From an uncultured Mediterraneibacter sp. (GTDB lineage: Bacteria; Bacillota; Clostridia; Lachnospirales; Lachnospiraceae), in assembly GCA_934309345.1 (NCBI GenBank), contig CAKRDD010000002.1:124001-188000 (forward strand): a stretch of DNA of 64,000 nt, read 5' to 3'. This document shows, piece by piece, positions 61,088-64,000 of the stretch. The position numbers and the translations under genes are program-made. Under the pieces are notes generated by a model. That model made no database searches. It was given only the letters and a program-made list of their open reading frames with translations, and was not told where the DNA came from. The number at the start of each line of letters is the position of its first letter. Within the stretch, counting starts at the first letter, position 1.

Positions 61088-62218
61088 CTATTCCAATGCC
61101 GATATCAAATATTGAATGGAATCTTCTCGTAAACCGCGACGTTTTCTATCCACTTCTGTATAATCAATTTCTGTAGCTAAATCTATTGTTTCAGATTCTT
61201 TTGCAGATATAAATCGTTCTTCAAGCTGAAGTTGCTCTAAAATATTGCAGACTCGCGAATCTCGTACAATCCTATTATTTTCATCTGTCTTTCCAATTGA
61301 AAAGAACTTCTTATGATAAATGATAGAAAATGCAGTTCCATGAAACGAATCCGTAACCACATAGTCCGCATACTTGATAAGGCTTAAAAAATCACACGGT
61401 GACACATTTTTTTCAACTAATTTAATATTTTTGTATTTTCTCAATACTCTTTTAACACCGCGCCCTGTGTAAAGCACATATGCTTTCAATCCTGTCCGTT
61501 CAATAAGTTTTTCGACAGCTTCAACAGCTGCATAACTATATCCAATAGAGTAAAAAAAGATATAGTGTTCGCTTATAAATTTTTCACTACATATTTGATC
61601 ATATTTTTTAGAGAAATGAAGCAATGTAGGGTCTAAGCAAACATGTACTTTTTTATTTAAAAATTTTTCTAACTCAATCTGTGCATCTTTTTCTCTAACA
61701 GAAATCGCATCAAAATCTAATAAATATCTTTTATATTTTTCTGCATTTTTTTTCTCTTGTAATGAACCGTCATTCAAACTTACCGCGTATGAAATTTTTT
61801 TTGCCTTATGCTGAAATGGAAAGAAATAATTATCATCACTATCTTTTGATTTCGGATTCCAAATCTGATCACTTCCGCAAACTAAATTTTCAAACTGGTT
61901 ATTTATTTTTTCAAGGTTCATCCCATATTTATATGACTCTCTCGTCAATTTCATAAAGTTTACTCGAAATAGTGAAAATTCCTTCTGTAAACGTCGAATA
62001 ACTCTAAAATACTGTAAATTCCCAATATTGTACCGTACATCGTCAACGGTACGTATTCTTCTAAATAATGCATATAAATAATCATAATTATGGGGTTCAT
62101 AGTCAATTATCTCAGCCGAATATCCTATATCCTCAATCGCTTGCTGGAGTGCATATGCCTGAAGCACCGAACCGTAATTATTTGATTTATGAAACGTTAG
62201 TATTCCAATATCCTTCAT
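61088..62218 (-). CDS. Polysaccharide pyruvyl transferase family protein (second)
   Basis: 376 aa, same family as its downstream neighbour but clearly diverged. It has FHKSNNYGSVLQAYALQQAI at the start, LVCGSDQIWNPKS near residue 113, ISYAVSLNDG, DPTLLHF and VVTDSFHGTAFSIIYHKKFF. Two copies next to two F420-dehydrogenase-like proteins suggest two modification steps or two acceptor sugars. Confidence 0.88.
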   Translation of the reverse strand: MKDIGILTFHKSNNYGSVLQAYALQQAIEDIGYSAEIIDYEPHNYDYLYALFRRIRTVDDVRYNIGNLQYFRVIRRLQKEFSLFRVNFMKLTRESYKYGMNLEKINNQFENLVCGSDQIWNPKSKDSDDNYFFPFQHKAKKISYAVSLNDGSLQEKKNAEKYKRYLLDFDAISVREKDAQIELEKFLNKKVHVCLDPTLLHFSKKYDQICSEKFISEHYIFFYSIGYSYAAVEAVEKLIERTGLKAYVLYTGRGVKRVLRKYKNIKLVEKNVSPCDFLSLIKYADYVVTDSFHGTAFSIIYHKKFFSIGKTDENNRIVRDSRVCNILEQLQLEERFISAKESETIDLATEIDYTEVDRKRRGLREDSIQYLISALE

Positions 62219-62251
62219 TATTTTCTCCCAACCTAATTTAAACCCTTATTC

Positions 62252-63364
62252 CTAATTTAATTCTTCTTCACACTTATAAAGAGCTGCCGCAATTACCTGA
62301 TCCATATCATAGTATTTATATTCTCCTAAACGGCCACCAAAAATCACTTTTTGCTCTGCATCTGCCAATTTCTTATATTCTAAATACAGCTTTCCATTCT
62401 TCTCATCATTAACAGGATAGTACGGCTCATCTCCTGGTTTCCATTCACTACTATATTCTCGGCTAATAAAAGTTTTAGGTAAGTCGTTTCCCTGTTCATC
62501 TTTACCAAACTCAAACCACTTATGTTCAATAATCCGTGTCCATGGCGTCTCTCTATCTGTATAGTTGACAGCTGCATTTCCCTGAAAACTAACTTTGTCT
62601 AATAATTCGTTTTCAAACCGAACTGATCTATACTCCAACGTACCTAATTTGTATTCAAAATAAGCATCTACAGGACCTGTATAAACAATTTTATTTGCAA
62701 CTGCATCGAGTTCATCTTTATGTTCAAGGTAATCTGTATTAAGTTGAACCTCTATACCATCTAGCAAATTAGCAATCAACTTTGTGTAACCACCGATGGG
62801 AATTCCCTGAAATAATGCATTAAAATAGTTGTTATCAAAAGTCAAACGTACAGGCAAACGTTTAATAATAAACGCTGGTAACTCCTTACAATCACGCCCC
62901 CATTGTTTTTCAGTATATCCCTTAATAAGTTTTTCATAAATGTCACGCCCTACCAGGGAAATTGCCTGTTCTTCGAGATTTCTTGGTTCACCCTCAATTT
63001 CTTTCCGCTGTTGTTCTATCTTCTCTTCTGCTTCCTCTGGCGTCACAACTCCCCACATTTTATTAAATGTATACATATTAAATGGTAACGAATAAAGTTC
63101 TCCTTTATAATTAGCTACCGGGCTGTTTGTAAAACGATTAAACTCGGCAAATTGATTAATGTAGTTCCATACTTTTTTATTATTTGTGTGAAAAATATGT
63201 GCTCCATATTTATGAACATTAATACCTTCAATTTTCTCAGTATAGATATTTCCGCCAATATTTGGACGCTTATCTACAGCCAAGACTGATTTTCCATGTG
63301 CTTTTGCTTCATGTGCAAAGATCGCACCATATAACCCTGTTCCTACCACTAAATAATCATACAT
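62252..63364 (-). CDS. glf: UDP-galactopyranose mutase
   Basis: Flavoenzyme that interconverts UDP-galactopyranose and UDP-galactofuranose. The FAD site is YLVVGTGLYGAIFAHEA at residues 4-20. NIGGNIYTEKIEGINVHKYG and HIFHTNNKKVWNYIN bind flavin and substrate, and FDNNYFNALFQGIPIGGYTKL matches the GLF domain. At 370 aa it is full length. Its presence means the glycan contains galactofuranose. The ATG shares one base with the preceding stop codon. Confidence 0.95.
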   Translation of the reverse strand: MYDYLVVGTGLYGAIFAHEAKAHGKSVLAVDKRPNIGGNIYTEKIEGINVHKYGAHIFHTNNKKVWNYINQFAEFNRFTNSPVANYKGELYSLPFNMYTFNKMWGVVTPEEAEEKIEQQRKEIEGEPRNLEEQAISLVGRDIYEKLIKGYTEKQWGRDCKELPAFIIKRLPVRLTFDNNYFNALFQGIPIGGYTKLIANLLDGIEVQLNTDYLEHKDELDAVANKIVYTGPVDAYFEYKLGTLEYRSVRFENELLDKVSFQGNAAVNYTDRETPWTRIIEHKWFEFGKDEQGNDLPKTFISREYSSEWKPGDEPYYPVNDEKNGKLYLEYKKLADAEQKVIFGGRLGEYKYYDMDQVIAAALYKCEEELN

Positions 63365-64000
63365 TAAATTTTACCTCTCATATTCATACTAAAAGAAATA
63401 TTAATTGCTACTGCTACTGCATAAAAACAGAATGTACTGTCATAAATTGGATTTCCTGTCATTCCATATAAAAGCACAAAAAACTGAATCGCAAATGAAA
63501 CAGCAAGTGCAGCTTTTACATCATTTAATTCTGTACTTTTTTTATCACAAACTAGGTTTATATTTTTCCAAGTTCCTATAATACTCGTTATCATCGTAAA
63601 CATAAATACAAGGAATCCAAAAAATCCATTCTCACATAACAATTCCAGATATATATTGTGGCAGCCTGCGGTTGCCCCTGTTGCCTCACTTAGACCAGAT
63701 TTATATCTAAAACCGTACCATCCAATTCCTATAATAGGATTTTGTTTAAATATTTTTTGAGCTCTTTCCCACATAAGAATACGTAATAAACTTGCATTAT
63801 CCGATCCAGCAGTTTGAAATCTTTCAAAGACTTGGGCAATTTCAGGAATAAAATCCATCAAAAAATTCAGTCCCACTAAAGCAACAGCTACTGCTATCAT
63901 TAATTTAAAAGATTTTTGGAATCTTTTTTCAGGATTGATAACGTAATAAACAACTACTAATGTCACAATGCCAAAAAGTAAATGTGCTCTTTTTGAAGTA
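63364..64000 (-). CDS. O-antigen ligase/polymerase family membrane protein (5' end beyond window)
   Basis: Partial: about 211 codons, open to the window edge without a start. The family signature is the Wzy_C-type segment RILMWERAQKIFKQNPIIGI followed by GWYGFRYKSG and CHNIYLELLCENGFFGFLVF, with three or four transmembrane helices after it. It would polymerise or ligate repeat units on the outer face of the membrane. The GTG at 63966 is internal, since the frame continues upstream. Confidence 0.85.
   Translation of the reverse strand, partial: TSKRAHLLFGIVTLVVVYYVINPEKRFQKSFKLMIAVAVALVGLNFLMDFIPEIAQVFERFQTAGSDNASLLRILMWERAQKIFKQNPIIGIGWYGFRYKSGLSEATGATAGCHNIYLELLCENGFFGFLVFMFTMITSIIGTWKNINLVCDKKSTELNDVKAALAVSFAIQFFVLLYGMTGNPIYDSTFCFYAVAVAINISFSMNMRGKI

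Overview
The window looks like chromosome of a low-to-moderate-GC anaerobic Firmicute, most likely a gut Lachnospiraceae (inference). The support is a pyruvate formate-lyase pair, an [FeFe]-hydrogenase beside a GltD-like flavoprotein, a DUF4317 protein, split ChrA transporters, sigma-A-type promoters with good Shine-Dalgarno sites throughout, and no respiratory genes. No rRNA, tRNA or CRISPR array was seen.

Positions 1-41,600 are mostly ordinary chromosome. A molybdopterin operon (moaC-mogA-moaA) is followed by an Rpn-family nuclease, a dicarboxylate/amino-acid symporter, a HAD sugar phosphatase, an XRE/DUF3169 pair with tandem operators, and a split chromate transporter with a divergent LysR gene. 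Next come an orphan citC-citX pair, DUF4317, a MATE pump, an AAA/PD-(D/E)XK gene, pflB-pflA, a histidine phosphatase with an alpha/beta hydrolase, an Mrp ATPase and a glycogen-debranching enzyme. The stretch ends with the hydrogenase pair, a diguanylate cyclase, glmS, a second AAA/PD-(D/E)XK gene, a TtcA-like thiolase, a flavodoxin-membrane fusion and a SWIM/SNF2 helicase.

Positions 41,700-48,450 form a toxin-antitoxin and mobile-element island, all on the minus strand. It holds an MqsR-like toxin with an MqsA-like/Panacea (SocA) fusion antitoxin, HigBA, HicAB, an orphan XRE antitoxin, two fragments of that antitoxin's relatives, a broken REP-type transposase, a 25-nt group II intron 5' end, and a full group II intron with its reverse transcriptase. 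Four promoters here each carry a different palindrome over the -35 box or spacer, which suggests autoregulation.

Positions 48,451-53,884 hold the most interesting system: a 1331-residue protein joining a metallophosphoesterase, a NACHT/STAND NTPase and a beta-propeller-like C terminus. It lies 43 nt downstream of a membrane-anchored protein with Ig-like and NPCBM-like domains. The architecture is that of a bacterial NLR-like immune protein with an envelope partner; the defence role is inference.

Positions 54,098-64,000 hold two small unknown genes and then a cell-surface polysaccharide locus on the minus strand. It contains a nucleotidyltransferase, two F420-dehydrogenase-like proteins (one with its ferredoxin as a separate downstream gene), a flippase, two polysaccharide pyruvyl transferases, UDP-galactopyranose mutase and an O-antigen ligase/polymerase cut by the window edge. 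Together they point to a pyruvylated, galactofuranose-containing glycan.
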